Shown here: positions 39,340 through 48,240 of the stretch, one piece after another
Layout of the letters: the number at the start of each line of letters is the position of its first letter
Numbering within the stretch: the stretch's first letter is position 1
NCBI RefSeq assembly: GCF_003626975.1
Contig: NZ_CP032616.1
Location: 4,874,001-4,938,000, forward strand
Length of the DNA stretch: 64,000 bases
Direction of reading: 5' to 3'
From: Pseudomonas sp. DY-1
Lineage (GTDB): Bacteria; Pseudomonadota; Gammaproteobacteria; Pseudomonadales; Pseudomonadaceae
Notes under the pieces: model-generated
Told to the model about the DNA's origin: nothing
Database searches by the model: none
The model's input: only the letters and a program-made list of their open reading frames with translations
Made by a program: the position numbers and the translations under genes

Positions 39340-41271
39340 ATGCGCCTCTGGCAACGCAGTATTCAGTGGCAGCTGATATTCAGCATGGGCGCGGCCCTGC
39401 TCGCCGGCATCCTCATCGTCATTGGCATCTATTCGGTGCTGATGAACCGCCTGACCGAACGTTACCTGCTGGATGAAGCCTTGCCCGCCCGCGTCCAGGC
39501 GATCGGCAACTCCCTGGAGCGCACCCTTGCGGCCCCGATTACCGCCAACGCCGGCATCGCGGAGAACGCGCTGGTGCAGGACTGGCTGGCCGAAGGCGAA
39601 GAGGCGGCCCGCGCCGAAGCATTCACCCGCTACCTGGAAGGTGTGCGCGCCCAACAGAACGCCACTACCACCTCCATCGCCGTGCTGGAAAGCGGCCACT
39701 ACTACACGGGGCAGGGGCTGGCACGCACCATCGACCGCAGCCAGCCGGAGAACCAGTGGTTCTACAAGCTGGTGGACAGCGACCGGAACCGGGTGCTGGA
39801 AATCGACATCGACAAGGGCACCCGCCTGCCGACCCTGTTCATCAACCAGCGCATCAGCCGCAACGGCAAGACGCTCGGTGTTTCCGGCCTGGGCTACAGC
39901 CTGCAGTCCATGTCCGAGATGATCCGCGACTTCCGCTTCGGCGAGCGAGGGCGTGTCTTCCTGATGGACAGCGAAGGCAACATCAAGGTGCATCCTGACG
40001 CCGCCCTGAACGGCAGTGCCCGCCTGGCCGACGTCTTCGGTGCCGATTCGGCTGCCCAGCTGTTGGCCGCCGGGGGCAGGGCAATTCACTTCACCCGCGA
40101 TGGCGAGGATTACCTGGCACTGGCCCGCCCCTTGGAAAGCCTTGGCTGGCAGTTGGTGAGCGAAGTGCCCGAAGCGGAAATCTACGCCGAGGCGCGCAAG
40201 GCCATGTGGACCAGCAGCTTCGCCGGCTTCGGTGTGCTTGCCCTCTGCCTGTTGCTGGTAGTGGTGCTGGCGCGCGGGTTGGTGCGACCTATTCGCCAGG
40301 TCACTGCGGCACTGGTTGAGATCGGCGGTGGCGGTGGCGATCTCACCCGTCGCCTGGACGAGTCCCGTGCCGATGAGCTGGGCGATCTCGCCCGTGGCTT
40401 CAACCGCTTCCTGGAAAGCCAGCGCAGCCTGATCGGCGAAGTGCTGGATACCAGCCAGCGCCTGCACAAGGTGGTCGGCCAGGTGGCGCAAGTGGTGGAC
40501 AACACAGCCAGCCGCTCCAGCCAGCAACAGGAAATGACCGACATGGTGGCCACCGCGGTGCACGAGATGGGGCTCACCGTGCAGGAGATCGCCCGCAATG
40601 CCGGCACTGCCGCGCAAGCTTCGCAGCAGGCTCGCGACGAGTCGTTGCAGGCGCGCCAGGTAGTCGGCGAGTCGGTTGGGCATATCGAGAAGATGTCCAA
40701 CGAGATCGGCGTCGCCGCTTCTGCGGTGAGCGAGCTCGCCAGCCAGGTCGCTTCCATCGACCAGGTGCTGGCAGTGATCCGTGGCATTTCCGAACAGACC
40801 AACCTGCTGGCGTTGAACGCCGCCATCGAGGCTGCGCGCGCCGGCGAGATGGGGCGAGGCTTCGCCGTGGTGGCGGATGAGGTGCGGACCCTGGCCAGCC
40901 GCACCCAGGCTTCCACCGATGAAATCCAGCAGATGATCCAGCGCCTCAAGCACGGCGCCGAAACCGCGGTGCACTCCATGCACGCCGGCCAGGCTGCCAC
41001 CGGCACCGGTGTCGAAGCCAGCCAGCGCACCGGCACCTCCCTGGGCGCCATTACCGATCAGGTGGAACGCATCAGTGACATGAACCACCAGGTTGCGGCG
41101 GCCACCGAGGAGCAGTCGTCGGTGACCGAGGAGATCAACCGTAACGTGCAGGGCATCGCCGACCTGGCCCACGCTACGGCCAGCGAAGTGCGCGGTTGCC
41201 GGGAGGAATGCCAGACCCTCAGTCGCCTGGCTGGCGACCTGGCGCAACAGGTGGGCAAGTTCAGGTTGTGA
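39340..41271 (+). CDS. Methyl-accepting chemotaxis protein with Cache-type sensor
   Basis: 643 residues: membrane helix about 10-34, periplasmic double-Cache-like ligand domain (about 38-285; [23 protein letters not shown] and [17 protein letters not shown] are typical PDC features), second helix about 288-312, HAMP, and MCP signalling domain with the hairpin [32 protein letters not shown]. The start at 39340 has AAGGAG 8 nt upstream and puts the membrane helix at the N-terminus. Ligand unknown; Cache receptors often sense amino or organic acids. No other chemotaxis gene is adjacent. Confidence 0.93.
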   Translation: MRLWQRSIQWQLIFSMGAALLAGILIVIGIYSVLMNRLTERYLLDEALPARVQAIGNSLERTLAAPITANAGIAENALVQDWLAEGEEAARAEAFTRYLEGVRAQQNATTTSIAVLESGHYYTGQGLARTIDRSQPENQWFYKLVDSDRNRVLEIDIDKGTRLPTLFINQRISRNGKTLGVSGLGYSLQSMSEMIRDFRFGERGRVFLMDSEGNIKVHPDAALNGSARLADVFGADSAAQLLAAGGRAIHFTRDGEDYLALARPLESLGWQLVSEVPEAEIYAEARKAMWTSSFAGFGVLALCLLLVVVLARGLVRPIRQVTAALVEIGGGGGDLTRRLDESRADELGDLARGFNRFLESQRSLIGEVLDTSQRLHKVVGQVAQVVDNTASRSSQQQEMTDMVATAVHEMGLTVQEIARNAGTAAQASQQARDESLQARQVVGESVGHIEKMSNEIGVAASAVSELASQVASIDQVLAVIRGISEQTNLLALNAAIEAARAGEMGRGFAVVADEVRTLASRTQASTDEIQQMIQRLKHGAETAVHSMHAGQAATGTGVEASQRTGTSLGAITDQVERISDMNHQVAAATEEQSSVTEEINRNVQGIADLAHATASEVRGCREECQTLSRLAGDLAQQVGKFRL

Positions 41272-41340
41272 TGACGAGGCAGGACTGCGTCCTGCCCGGC
41301 GATTGAAATCGCCCTCACAAGGTGCCTCTGCTTAACGTGC

Positions 41341-41407
41341 AGGGTGCGCCATGCGCACCGAGTCCGAGCTCATCCTCGGTAATCAATCGGTGCGAACGGC
41401 GCACCCT
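41341..41407. repeat. Long inverted repeat downstream of the chemoreceptor gene
   Basis: Arms 41341-41361 and 41387-41407 match at 19 of 21 positions (AGGGTGCGCC...GCACCGA against TCGGTGC...GGCGCACCCT) with a 25-nt loop. This is a familiar Pseudomonas intergenic repeat type. A separate small GGCAGGAC/GTCCTGCC hairpin lies at 41278-41296 just past the stop. Confidence 0.6.
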
Positions 41408-41440
41408 AAAGGGAATAACGCTCCCACAAGGTCAACTTTC

Positions 41441-42074
41441 GGCCCAGACCGTGTAAAAACGTGGCTCGTGCCCTTGCTATGCTGCCGGCGGGTTTCGTAG
41501 CGGGGGCAGTCCATGAAGCGTTTCATCCCGGGCGAGTGTCGAGGCCAAAGCACGCTGTTGCCCGAGAGCCTGAATGATTACGTGGCGTACACCAACCCGG
41601 TGCGGGTCGGCGATGTGTTCGACGATGAACTCGACCTTGGCCGACTGGGTTTCGAAGGTATCGTCCCCGCGGAAACCGGTCGGCCTGCTTACCATCCTGC
41701 TGTTCTGTTGAAGATCTACATCTCGGCTACCTTAATCGCATCCAGTCCAGTCGCCGCCCCGAACGCGAGGCACAGCGCAACGTTGAGCTGATGTGGCTGA
41801 CCGGACGCCTGATGCCGGACTTCAAGACTATCGCCAACTTCCGAAAGGCCAAGACCTCGGCCGCGGCCGCAGCGGGTCGCTTTGGCAGCGATGAAGGCCT
41901 GAAACCCCATTGGCGGCCAGCTGAACGCGTCGCACAGCATCGCGGAAGCCGCACGTGCCCGAATCAGTGAATGACCCGGATCGACACGCCAGGCGCCCAA
42001 AGGGCCTCTGGGCGCTGCTAAAACCATCCAGCATCCAGCTATCCATCACCCGCTGTGTTTTTACACGGCCTGGG
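41441..42074 (+). mobile_element. Decayed IS1182-like insertion sequence with terminal inverted repeats
   Basis: A 634-bp segment bounded by GGCCCAGACCGTGTAAAAAC (41441-41460) and its inverted copy (42055-42074, one mismatch in 20). It holds the N-terminal part of an IS1182-type transposase, broken by a frameshift. Intact members of the family are roughly 1.6 kb, so most of the interior is missing. No target duplication is obvious. The right repeat encodes the last residues and stop of the neighbouring diguanylate cyclase. IS1182 assignment rests on recalled transposase sequence. Confidence 0.7.
41513..41860 (+). pseudogene. IS1182-family transposase fragment, frameshifted and truncated
   Basis: The frame from 41513 begins MKRFIPGECRGQSTLLPESL and continues through GRPAYHPAVLLKIYI, the conserved N-terminus of IS1182-family DDE transposases. 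Around 41723 one base appears lost; homology then continues in another frame as GYLNRIQSSRR..EREAQRNVELMWLTGRLMPDFKTIANFRK to about 41860, where it stops. The DDE catalytic region is absent, so it cannot be active. Confidence 0.82.
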
Positions 42075-43191
42075 CCATCTCCAACCTGTCCCGCCCCAGC
42101 GCCTTCGCGCGGTAAAGCGCATCGTCAACACGCTTGAAGAAGGCTTCGGCGCTGCCAGCGTCGCGCTCGTCGAGGCAACCGAGACCCAGACTCGTGGTTA
42201 CCGGCAAATGCTGGTCGCCAAGCTGGAAGCCCCGATTGGCCAGGTCCTCGCGGAACTGTTCGGCCAGGTGGCGGGCCTGTTCCATGCTGGTATCGGGCAT
42301 CAATACGCCGAACTCCTCGCCCCCCAGGCGCAGCAGTGCGTCGCTGTCGCGGCGGAAGAATTCGCGCATGCGCTCGCCGAACGCCTGCAGACAGGCATCG
42401 CCCATGCTATGGCCGTGCTCGTCGTTGATCCGCTTGAAGAAGTCGATGTCCATCAGCAGCAACGACAGCTCGCTCCCGTGGCGCTGGGCGGCGGCGCACA
42501 TGGCCGGGAACAGGTTGTTGAACTGGTAGCGGTTGCCCAGTTGGGTCAGGCCATCGGTGCGGCTCAGGGTGTCCAGGCGCTGGCGCTGCTCCAGCAACTG
42601 CAGCTCCAGGGCGAGCATGGTGCCGTACTCGCGGTGGCTGCGATTCAGCGCCAGCAGCAGGTAGCTGAGGTAGAAGGTGAGGGTGACCAGCTCGGCACGC
42701 GAACCGTCCGCGGAAACACCCAGAACGACCAGGCCCGGCAGGTACAACAGCAGGATGGCGATGATTGCGCGACTTCGGCGCATGGCAAAGTTGAAGGCCA
42801 TCGCGGTACTGAAGGCGATGGTCGCCAGGGTGCCGATAAGGCTGGAAGAGTGGAAGTCGGGCGCCAGCAGTACCCAGGCGTGGGCCAGGCCCCAGCCGAT
42901 GGACGACACTAGGATCACGCCCCAATGCCGGTCCAGCCAGTGCTGCAGTTCGGCTTCGCTTCCTTCTGCCGGTGGATGGTGCAGCAGGCGCGCTGCCAGC
43001 ATCAGGGCGAAGAATCCGCTACCGAGCAGCCCCACGGCCAGGTGTCCCATGGGGGCTGCGCTGAACAGCCAGCAGAGCAGCCAGGCCAGGAGGTAATAGA
43101 CGCCGCCGAGTCTTGTGCGTGTGCGGGTGTCCTGCACTTCGCGCCAGAGGCTGAACCGCTCTGGGGAATGGGGTAAATCGGCATCGGTCAT
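42061..43191 (-). CDS. Membrane-bound GGDEF diguanylate cyclase
   Basis: 376 residues. Six hydrophobic helices in the first 200 residues (starting about 33-50, YYLLAWLLCWLFSAAP) form an integral-membrane sensor; a coiled-coil (LALELQLLEQRQRLDTLSR) leads to a GGDEF domain (about 210-370) with LRLGGEEFGVL active site and RDSD I-site, so it should make c-di-GMP. The final residues (EMAQAV) and TAA lie inside the inverted repeat of the adjacent IS remnant, so the native C-terminus was replaced; the catalytic domain is complete. Confidence 0.92.
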   Translation of the reverse strand: MTDADLPHSPERFSLWREVQDTRTRTRLGGVYYLLAWLLCWLFSAAPMGHLAVGLLGSGFFALMLAARLLHHPPAEGSEAELQHWLDRHWGVILVSSIGWGLAHAWVLLAPDFHSSSLIGTLATIAFSTAMAFNFAMRRSRAIIAILLLYLPGLVVLGVSADGSRAELVTLTFYLSYLLLALNRSHREYGTMLALELQLLEQRQRLDTLSRTDGLTQLGNRYQFNNLFPAMCAAAQRHGSELSLLLMDIDFFKRINDEHGHSMGDACLQAFGERMREFFRRDSDALLRLGGEEFGVLMPDTSMEQARHLAEQFREDLANRGFQLGDQHLPVTTSLGLGCLDERDAGSAEAFFKRVDDALYRAKALGRDRLEMAQAV

Positions 43192-43276
43192 CTTTTTGTG
43201 ATCACAGATACAGCAGAGGTCGGCTGAGCTTAGCCGTTCTCTCTCAGCATTGACATCAGATTGATATCGCTGCCGT

Positions 43277-43723
43277 TTATCCCCGACGAATGAGCCAGAC
43301 GCCTCCGACGATCAGCGCCAGGCCGGCCAGTTTGCCGATGCTGATGGGGGCCTCGCGGAAGCCGGCCCAGCCGAAGTGATCCAGCGTCAGCGCCATGCTC
43401 AGTTGGCCAGCCAGCACCAGCGTCATGAACAGCAGCGCGCCAATTCGCGGACCTGCGAATGCAGCGGTGGCGATGAATACGGCGCCCAGCAGGCCACCGC
43501 TCCACTGCCACCAGCTCACCCCCTTGAGCGCATCGAGGGTCGGCAGCTCGCGCTGTATCAGCACTACGGTGAGCAAGGCCAGGGTGCCGACCACGAAGGA
43601 CACCAGGGCAGCGCTCATGACGCTGGAAATCTGCTTGGCCAGTTGGCCATTGATGCCGGCCTGCAGGGGCAGGAAGGCACCGGCGACGAAGGGCAGGGCG
43701 AGCAGCCACCAGGCCTTGGGCAT
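43277..43723 (-). CDS. DMT-superfamily transporter, YdcZ/DUF606 type
   Basis: 148 residues with five hydrophobic helices, the half-size form of drug/metabolite transporters. MPKAWWLLALPFVAGAFLPLQAGINGQLAK and SWWQWSGGLLGAVFI match the DUF606 (YdcZ) family. Probably works as a dimer; substrate unknown. It precedes the GGDEF gene on the same strand by 85 nt. Confidence 0.88.
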   Translation of the reverse strand: MPKAWWLLALPFVAGAFLPLQAGINGQLAKQISSVMSAALVSFVVGTLALLTVVLIQRELPTLDALKGVSWWQWSGGLLGAVFIATAAFAGPRIGALLFMTLVLAGQLSMALTLDHFGWAGFREAPISIGKLAGLALIVGGVWLIRRG

Positions 43724-43815
43724 GGCGATCTCCGGGGGAATTCGAGGGGGGCATAGTATGCCCGACGTCGTTCACGGATAGCGCTTTGATCGCCGGACGA
43801 GGGGCTGTCTTTTCG

Positions 43816-43844
43816 CTGCAGCCCACGCCGCTCGTGGGCTGCAG
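43816..43844. promoter_or_regulatory. Perfect inverted repeat in the divergent DMT / glycine-rich lipoprotein region
   Basis: CTGCAGCCCAC, 7-nt loop, GTGGGCTGCAG: an 11-bp perfect stem upstream of both divergent genes, without a U-run. It could be an operator or REP remnant. Confidence 0.35.
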
Positions 43845-43862
43845 GGCGCCTTATACAAACTG

Positions 43863-43872
43863 TTAATACCAA
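43863..43872 (+). promoter_or_regulatory. Motif TTAATACCAA upstream of the glycine-rich lipoprotein
   Basis: The same 10-mer occurs at 48505-48514 in the flp/rcpC region; in both places AACTGT lies just upstream and a TCGA just downstream, at different spacings. Candidate shared regulator site. Confidence 0.3.
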
Positions 43873-43970
43873 GTCGAAGATTGTCGATGGCTGCTTCGTG
43901 AACTGTCATGGCTCCAGGAGTACGGGGCTGAGGGGCCCCTGCGAATAGGCATGACGAGGTAGGGAAGCAA

Positions 43971-45953
43971 ATGGACAACAAGACGAGTTGGATCAATCTG
44001 GGCACTGCCCTGACCCTGGCAATGGTGTTTTCCCTTACCGGGTGCAGCAGCGGCGGCGGTGGCTCGAAGAGCTTCGTGGACAGCGCGAGCAGCGATACGC
44101 CAGCGGATGCTTCGACTGGCACTGATAGCGGAACGGGTGTCGATGGCGGCGCTGGCGGTGGAGTGGTGGATGGTGGCGTCGGAGGAGGGAGTGGCGGCGG
44201 CGTGGTGGGTGGCGGAACCGGTGGCGGTACGGGCGGTGGCGTGGTGGATGGCGGCACAGGCGGCGGCACCGGTGGTGGAACTGGAGGCGGAACCGGTGGT
44301 GGTACTGGAGGCGGTACCGGTGGCGGCACGGGCGGTGGCGTGGTGGATGGCGGCACAGGCGGCGGTACCGGTGGTGGAACTGGAGGCGGAACCGGTGGCG
44401 GTACGGGCGGTGGCGTGGTGGATGGCGGCACAGGCGGCACCGGTGGTGGTACTGGAGGCGGTACCGGTGGCGGCACGGGCGGTGGCGTGGTGGATGGCGG
44501 TACCGGCGGAGGCTCAGGTGGCGGAACTGGAGGCGGCTCGGGTGGCGGTAGTGGCGGCGGAACCACTGTTCCCAGCCTGGTGACTGCCGAAGTGCTGCAG
44601 GACGCCGGGGGCATCGTCTCGGGTGCTGGCAACGCGGCCGAGCAACTGGGCCAGGTAGTCGGCAACATCCCGCTCGCCGGTAACGAGGACCTCACGGGGG
44701 GCGCGGGTGATCTGTTGTCTTCCGTTGGCCAGGCCACTGATAGCCTGGGCGATGGCATCAAGAATGGCGTTGGTCAGTTGGGTTCTGACGGCAATGCGCT
44801 GGGCACCACCGTTGCTTCGGTGGGTGAAGCGGTGAACGATCTGGGCGAAGGCGTTTCGGCTCTGGGCGATGGTGTGAAGGCCTTCTCCGACTCATCCGCC
44901 GTGCAGCATCTGCCGGTACTAGGCGACGCCGTCGGTGGCGTGACCGACAGGGTGGGCACGTTGGTGGATGGCGTTGGCGAAAAGGTCTCCATGCTCGGCA
45001 ACACACTGGACACCGCCGCGACTTCCGGCCCGCTGGGTGAGGTCACCGGTGCCGTCGGCGCCAGGCTGGTGCCCGTGGTCAGCCTGGCGGAAGGCGTCAC
45101 CGGCAAACTCGGTACCGCGACCGGGCTTAACGAGCCGGTGGGCGGCCTGCTGGACAAGGTCGGGGACACCCTCGGCACGGTAGGTGACACAGTTGCCGAT
45201 GGCGTCGATAACCCCGTGGGGCAAGCTGTCGGCGACACCCTGGGTAAGACCGGCGATGCCCTGTCCACCAGTGGCGGCTTGCTCGACCAGCAGGAAGGCA
45301 GCAACACGCCGCAGGCGAGCCTGGATGCCGTGGTCAGTAATGTGACTGATGCCACCAGCCAGCTCGGCCAGCAGACCGGCATCGCCACCCCCGTGGACAA
45401 CCTGCTGGAAACCGCTGGTGGCGTGATAGCCGGGGCTGGTGGCGGCCTGGACGCCGGCAGCAACAACGGCCTGGTCAGCGCAGCGGGCGGCGCCGTGTTG
45501 GAAACCGGGCAGACGGTGGCATCCCTCGGCACCCTCGTGGGCGGTGACGGCATCACCAATAGCCCTGTCGGCGTACCGGTGGCTGCGGTCACCAGCAATG
45601 TCGGCGCCGCACTGACTCCAGTGGTTCAGGGCGTTGATGGCGCTACGCAGCAACTGGGTGCGAGCACCGGACTGGGCGACCCTGCCGGCAATCTGGTGCA
45701 GCAGGTAGGGGGCGCCGTAGCCGGCCTTGGCCAGCAAGTCGACACCTCCAGCAGCAACCCGGTAGTCGGTCAGGTTGGGCAAACGGTCGATGGTGCCGGC
45801 CAGGTCGTCGAACAGGTCGGTGACCTGCTCCAGGGTGGTAGCAGCGCGCCGGGCGGCGCACTCGGCGGCCTTGGCGCCACGCTGCAAGGCAGCGTCACCG
45901 GTAGCGTGAGCGGCAGTCTCGGCACCGGCCTGCTGGGTGGCCAGCGGAACTGA
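43971..45953 (+). CDS. Glycine-rich (collagen-like repeat) surface lipoprotein
   Basis: 660 residues. Lipoprotein signal with lipobox LTGC (C25). Residues about 55-200 are almost pure Gly with Thr/Ser in GGGTGG/GGVVDGG modules. The rest (about 200-660) is a slowly varying repeat of hydrophobic-Gly segments (VGGLLDKVGDTLGTVGDTVADGV; TSQLGQQTGIATPVDNLLETAGG) that looks like extended helical or solenoid packing. Such proteins are often auto-annotated as collagen-like triple-helix repeat proteins, but Pro is nearly absent, so a true collagen helix is doubtful. It is followed after 75 nt by a TpsB-type transporter on the same strand, suggesting it is that transporter's substrate or partner. No TPS secretion domain is recognisable. 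Confidence 0.85.
   Translation: MDNKTSWINLGTALTLAMVFSLTGCSSGGGGSKSFVDSASSDTPADASTGTDSGTGVDGGAGGGVVDGGVGGGSGGGVVGGGTGGGTGGGVVDGGTGGGTGGGTGGGTGGGTGGGTGGGTGGGVVDGGTGGGTGGGTGGGTGGGTGGGVVDGGTGGTGGGTGGGTGGGTGGGVVDGGTGGGSGGGTGGGSGGGSGGGTTVPSLVTAEVLQDAGGIVSGAGNAAEQLGQVVGNIPLAGNEDLTGGAGDLLSSVGQATDSLGDGIKNGVGQLGSDGNALGTTVASVGEAVNDLGEGVSALGDGVKAFSDSSAVQHLPVLGDAVGGVTDRVGTLVDGVGEKVSMLGNTLDTAATSGPLGEVTGAVGARLVPVVSLAEGVTGKLGTATGLNEPVGGLLDKVGDTLGTVGDTVADGVDNPVGQAVGDTLGKTGDALSTSGGLLDQQEGSNTPQASLDAVVSNVTDATSQLGQQTGIATPVDNLLETAGGVIAGAGGGLDAGSNNGLVSAAGGAVLETGQTVASLGTLVGGDGITNSPVGVPVAAVTSNVGAALTPVVQGVDGATQQLGASTGLGDPAGNLVQQVGGAVAGLGQQVDTSSSNPVVGQVGQTVDGAGQVVEQVGDLLQGGSSAPGGALGGLGATLQGSVTGSVSGSLGTGLLGGQRN
44155..44570 (+). 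repeat. Short tandem GGN repeats coding the polyglycine tract
   Basis: About 410 bp of near-perfect 12-bp modules (variants of GGCGGAACCGGT) organised into larger blocks each ending in GGVVDGG. Because units are multiples of three, slippage would change tract length without frameshift. Confidence 0.85.
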
Positions 45954-46028
45954 CCCGCCTCCGTCGGGCTCCCGAGCGGAGCCCGGCGCTCTCCTGCCCT
46001 ATCCGGCGACGCGCTCAGGGAGTGACCC

Positions 46029-47699
46029 ATGCGTGCTTCAGCAGTACTGCTCGCACTTGGCTGCGTGGTGCTCAACCATGCCCAGGCACAACAGAGTCCG
46101 GTCTATCTCAACAGCAACGAAATCGAACGTCAGCTACCCGCCCCCAACCTGCCGACCGATGCCTATCGGCCCAAGGCGCCTTCGCTCAAATTGCCGGAGG
46201 CGACTAAACCGCAGCCGCTGATGATGAGTACCCGCGTGAGGGTTCGTGAGGTGAGGATCGAGGGCGGCAGTATCTACCCCTCGGCCCAGTTGAATGCGAT
46301 CTACCAGCCCTTTGTGGGTCGCGAGGTGAGCCTGGGCGAACTGATCGAAGCCACCCGTGGACTGACCCGGCGCTACCAGGGCGATGGCTACCTGTTGTCC
46401 TACGCGTTCCTCCCGGTGCAAGGCTTCGAGCAGGGGAGGGTGCGGGTGGTATTGGTGGAGGGGTATGTAAAGGACTACCAGGTCGAGGGCGACATCGGCG
46501 CCGTGCGCGCCCACGTCGACAAACTCGTCGCGAGGTTGCAGGCCGAGCGACCGCTGACCCGCAAGACCTTCGAGCGTTACACCAGCCTGATGGCGCGCGT
46601 TCCCGGCGTCACCCTGATCGCACGGGTGCCGCCGCCGGCCACTACCGATGGCGCCAGCCGCCTGCAGATACAGGCATCGCGCAAACCCTGGACCAGCAGC
46701 CTCAATTTCAGCGAAGACAATCGTGGTAGTGCGCAGGCGGTGCTGGGGCTCTCCAGCAACGCCCAGACCGCCATGGCCGAGCAGGTCAGCTTCAGCGTGC
46801 TGGCACCGCCCGGTAAAGACGACGAGCGCTACTACCGGCTCGACTACAGCCAGTACCTGGGTAGCGATGGCACGCGCCTGAACCTCTATGGCTCGCATTA
46901 CCGCAGCCAGCCCGAAGACAACCTGCGCCTGGCCAACGGTCTGGAGCTGGAGCGTCACCTGAACAACGACCGTCTCTCGATTGGCGTAAGCCATCCGGTC
47001 ATCGCCGCACAGAAGGAATGGCTGAGCCTCGGCGCGCGCCTCTATGGCGTGAACGACCGGGTACGCTACGAGGTGGTCGGCTTCCCCCTCGGCATCGATG
47101 CTGATACCGACCTGCGCGCCATCGCGTTCGAGGGCGACTGGAGCCGCTCCGATGATCGCCGTCTGCGCATTCTCAGCGCCGGTCTCTATCGGGGAATGGA
47201 TGCTTTGGGCGCACGCACCGACAGTGACCTGTTCGATCTGGAGTTCACCCGCTTGCGCCTGTCCGGTGTGCAGAGCGAACGTTTCGGCAAGAACTGGCAA
47301 GGCGTGCTGTCCGCCGCGCTGTACTGGAGCGAAGACAGCCTGCCGGATGCGGAGCAGGCGGTGTTCGGTGGCCAGAACTTCGGTCGTGGCTACCCGAGCG
47401 ACCAGGCATCAGGCGACAAGGGGTGGGGTGCGGCCGTTGAGCTGAACTACAGCCATCGACGAGAGGGCCGCTGGGTTCGCCTGCTTCAGCCCTACGTGGT
47501 GGTCGATACCGCGCAGGCCTGGTTCAACGAGCAGCCTCTGCCCCGCTCGCATCTCTCGTCCCTGGCAACGGGTGTGAGGATGGGGGACGCGCACTACTAC
47601 AACGTCGCGTTGGAGGTAGCCAGGCCGATGTCGGACGAAGCCCTCGACAGCCGCAACCGCAGCCCGCGTGTGACCCTGAGTTTCAGCTACCAGTTGTAG
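46029..47699 (+). CDS. TpsB/ShlB-family outer-membrane transporter
   Basis: 556 residues. Signal peptide (MRASAVLLALGCVVLNHAQAQ), a linker, a POTRA_2 domain (about 70-150, VREVRIEGGSIYPSAQLNAIYQPFVG), second POTRA-like segment (about 150-200), then a 16-strand-type beta-barrel ending in SFSYQL, with an L6-type motif in FGGQNFGRGYPSD. This is the two-partner secretion transporter family (FhaC/ShlB), which exports TpsA exoproteins through the barrel. The only adjacent candidate cargo is the upstream glycine-rich lipoprotein. ATG 46029 preceded by GGGAGTG. Confidence 0.9.
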   Translation: MRASAVLLALGCVVLNHAQAQQSPVYLNSNEIERQLPAPNLPTDAYRPKAPSLKLPEATKPQPLMMSTRVRVREVRIEGGSIYPSAQLNAIYQPFVGREVSLGELIEATRGLTRRYQGDGYLLSYAFLPVQGFEQGRVRVVLVEGYVKDYQVEGDIGAVRAHVDKLVARLQAERPLTRKTFERYTSLMARVPGVTLIARVPPPATTDGASRLQIQASRKPWTSSLNFSEDNRGSAQAVLGLSSNAQTAMAEQVSFSVLAPPGKDDERYYRLDYSQYLGSDGTRLNLYGSHYRSQPEDNLRLANGLELERHLNNDRLSIGVSHPVIAAQKEWLSLGARLYGVNDRVRYEVVGFPLGIDADTDLRAIAFEGDWSRSDDRRLRILSAGLYRGMDALGARTDSDLFDLEFTRLRLSGVQSERFGKNWQGVLSAALYWSEDSLPDAEQAVFGGQNFGRGYPSDQASGDKGWGAAVELNYSHRREGRWVRLLQPYVVVDTAQAWFNEQPLPRSHLSSLATGVRMGDAHYYNVALEVARPMSDEALDSRNRSPRVTLSFSYQL

Positions 47700-47703
47700 C
47701 AAC

Positions 47704-47733
47704 AAAAAGGCCGCCATCCCGGGCGGCCTTTTT
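47704..47733. terminator. Bidirectional terminator between tpsB-like gene and response regulator
   Basis: AAAAAGGCCGCC, loop ATCCCG, then GGCGGCCTTTTT: perfect stem with A-run and U-run, serving both convergent genes. Confidence 0.92.
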
Positions 47734-47750
47734 CTTTCGATTCGCTTGTA

Positions 47751-48164
47751 TCAGTTGCTGACCAGTTTCAACTGGGGCTGAGGGAACTGGTCCTTGATGA
47801 CTTCCACCAGACGTTCCAGGTAGATGGGCTTGCGGAAGAAGTCGATGACATGCAGGCGCAGCACATCGATCACGTCGTCCATGTCGGCATGGCCTGAGGT
47901 CACGATCACTGGCAGGTGTTGCTTGTTGGTATGGGCACGTAGTCGCTGGATCAGTCGCATACCACTTTCCTCGGGCATGCGCAGATCGGTGACGACCAGG
48001 GAAATGTTGGGGTGGAGCAGCAAAAGGTCTATCGCGCTCCTGACCGAAGTGGCGGTGTGGCAGTAGAAGCCTTCGCCTTCGAGCATCTCTGCCAGTTCCT
48101 GCAGGATGTCTTCTTCGTCGTCGACCAGGAGCAACTGCTGTCGCAGCATTGGGGACTGGCTCAT
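47751..48164 (-). CDS. Single-domain response regulator (CheY-like)
   Basis: 137 residues, one receiver domain and no output domain. Acid pocket LLVDDEEDI, phospho-acceptor Asp in LVVTDLRMPEESG, Thr/Ser VIVTSGHAD and Lys FFRKPI are all present, so it should be phosphorylatable. ATG preceded by GCAGGAGG. It lies 76 nt downstream of flp on the same strand and could be cotranscribed. I recall no such gene next to PAO1 flp. Candidate kinases include PprA at the other end of the locus. Confidence 0.92.
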   Translation of the reverse strand: MSQSPMLRQQLLLVDDEEDILQELAEMLEGEGFYCHTATSVRSAIDLLLLHPNISLVVTDLRMPEESGMRLIQRLRAHTNKQHLPVIVTSGHADMDDVIDVLRLHVIDFFRKPIYLERLVEVIKDQFPQPQLKLVSN

Positions 48165-48240
48165 GGGAGGGCCTCCTGCCTGCGTTTATTCCTTGATGGT
48201 TCTGAGGTTTTTTGAGTTATTTGTTTTTTTGACTAAACGA

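Noticed and set aside
44155..44570. Glycine-rich repeat DNA as a non-coding satellite
   Set aside because: It is in frame in a lipoprotein gene with lipobox and non-repetitive flanking coding sequence.
44774..45598. Minus-strand Pro/Ser/Thr-rich frame opposite the glycine-rich lipoprotein
   Set aside because: Direct complement of the Gly/Val/Asp-rich coding strand; no start signals.
43971..45953. Glycine-rich lipoprotein as a true collagen
   Set aside because: Gly-X-Y periodicity with proline is lacking; the tract is GGGT/GGVVD-type polyglycine.
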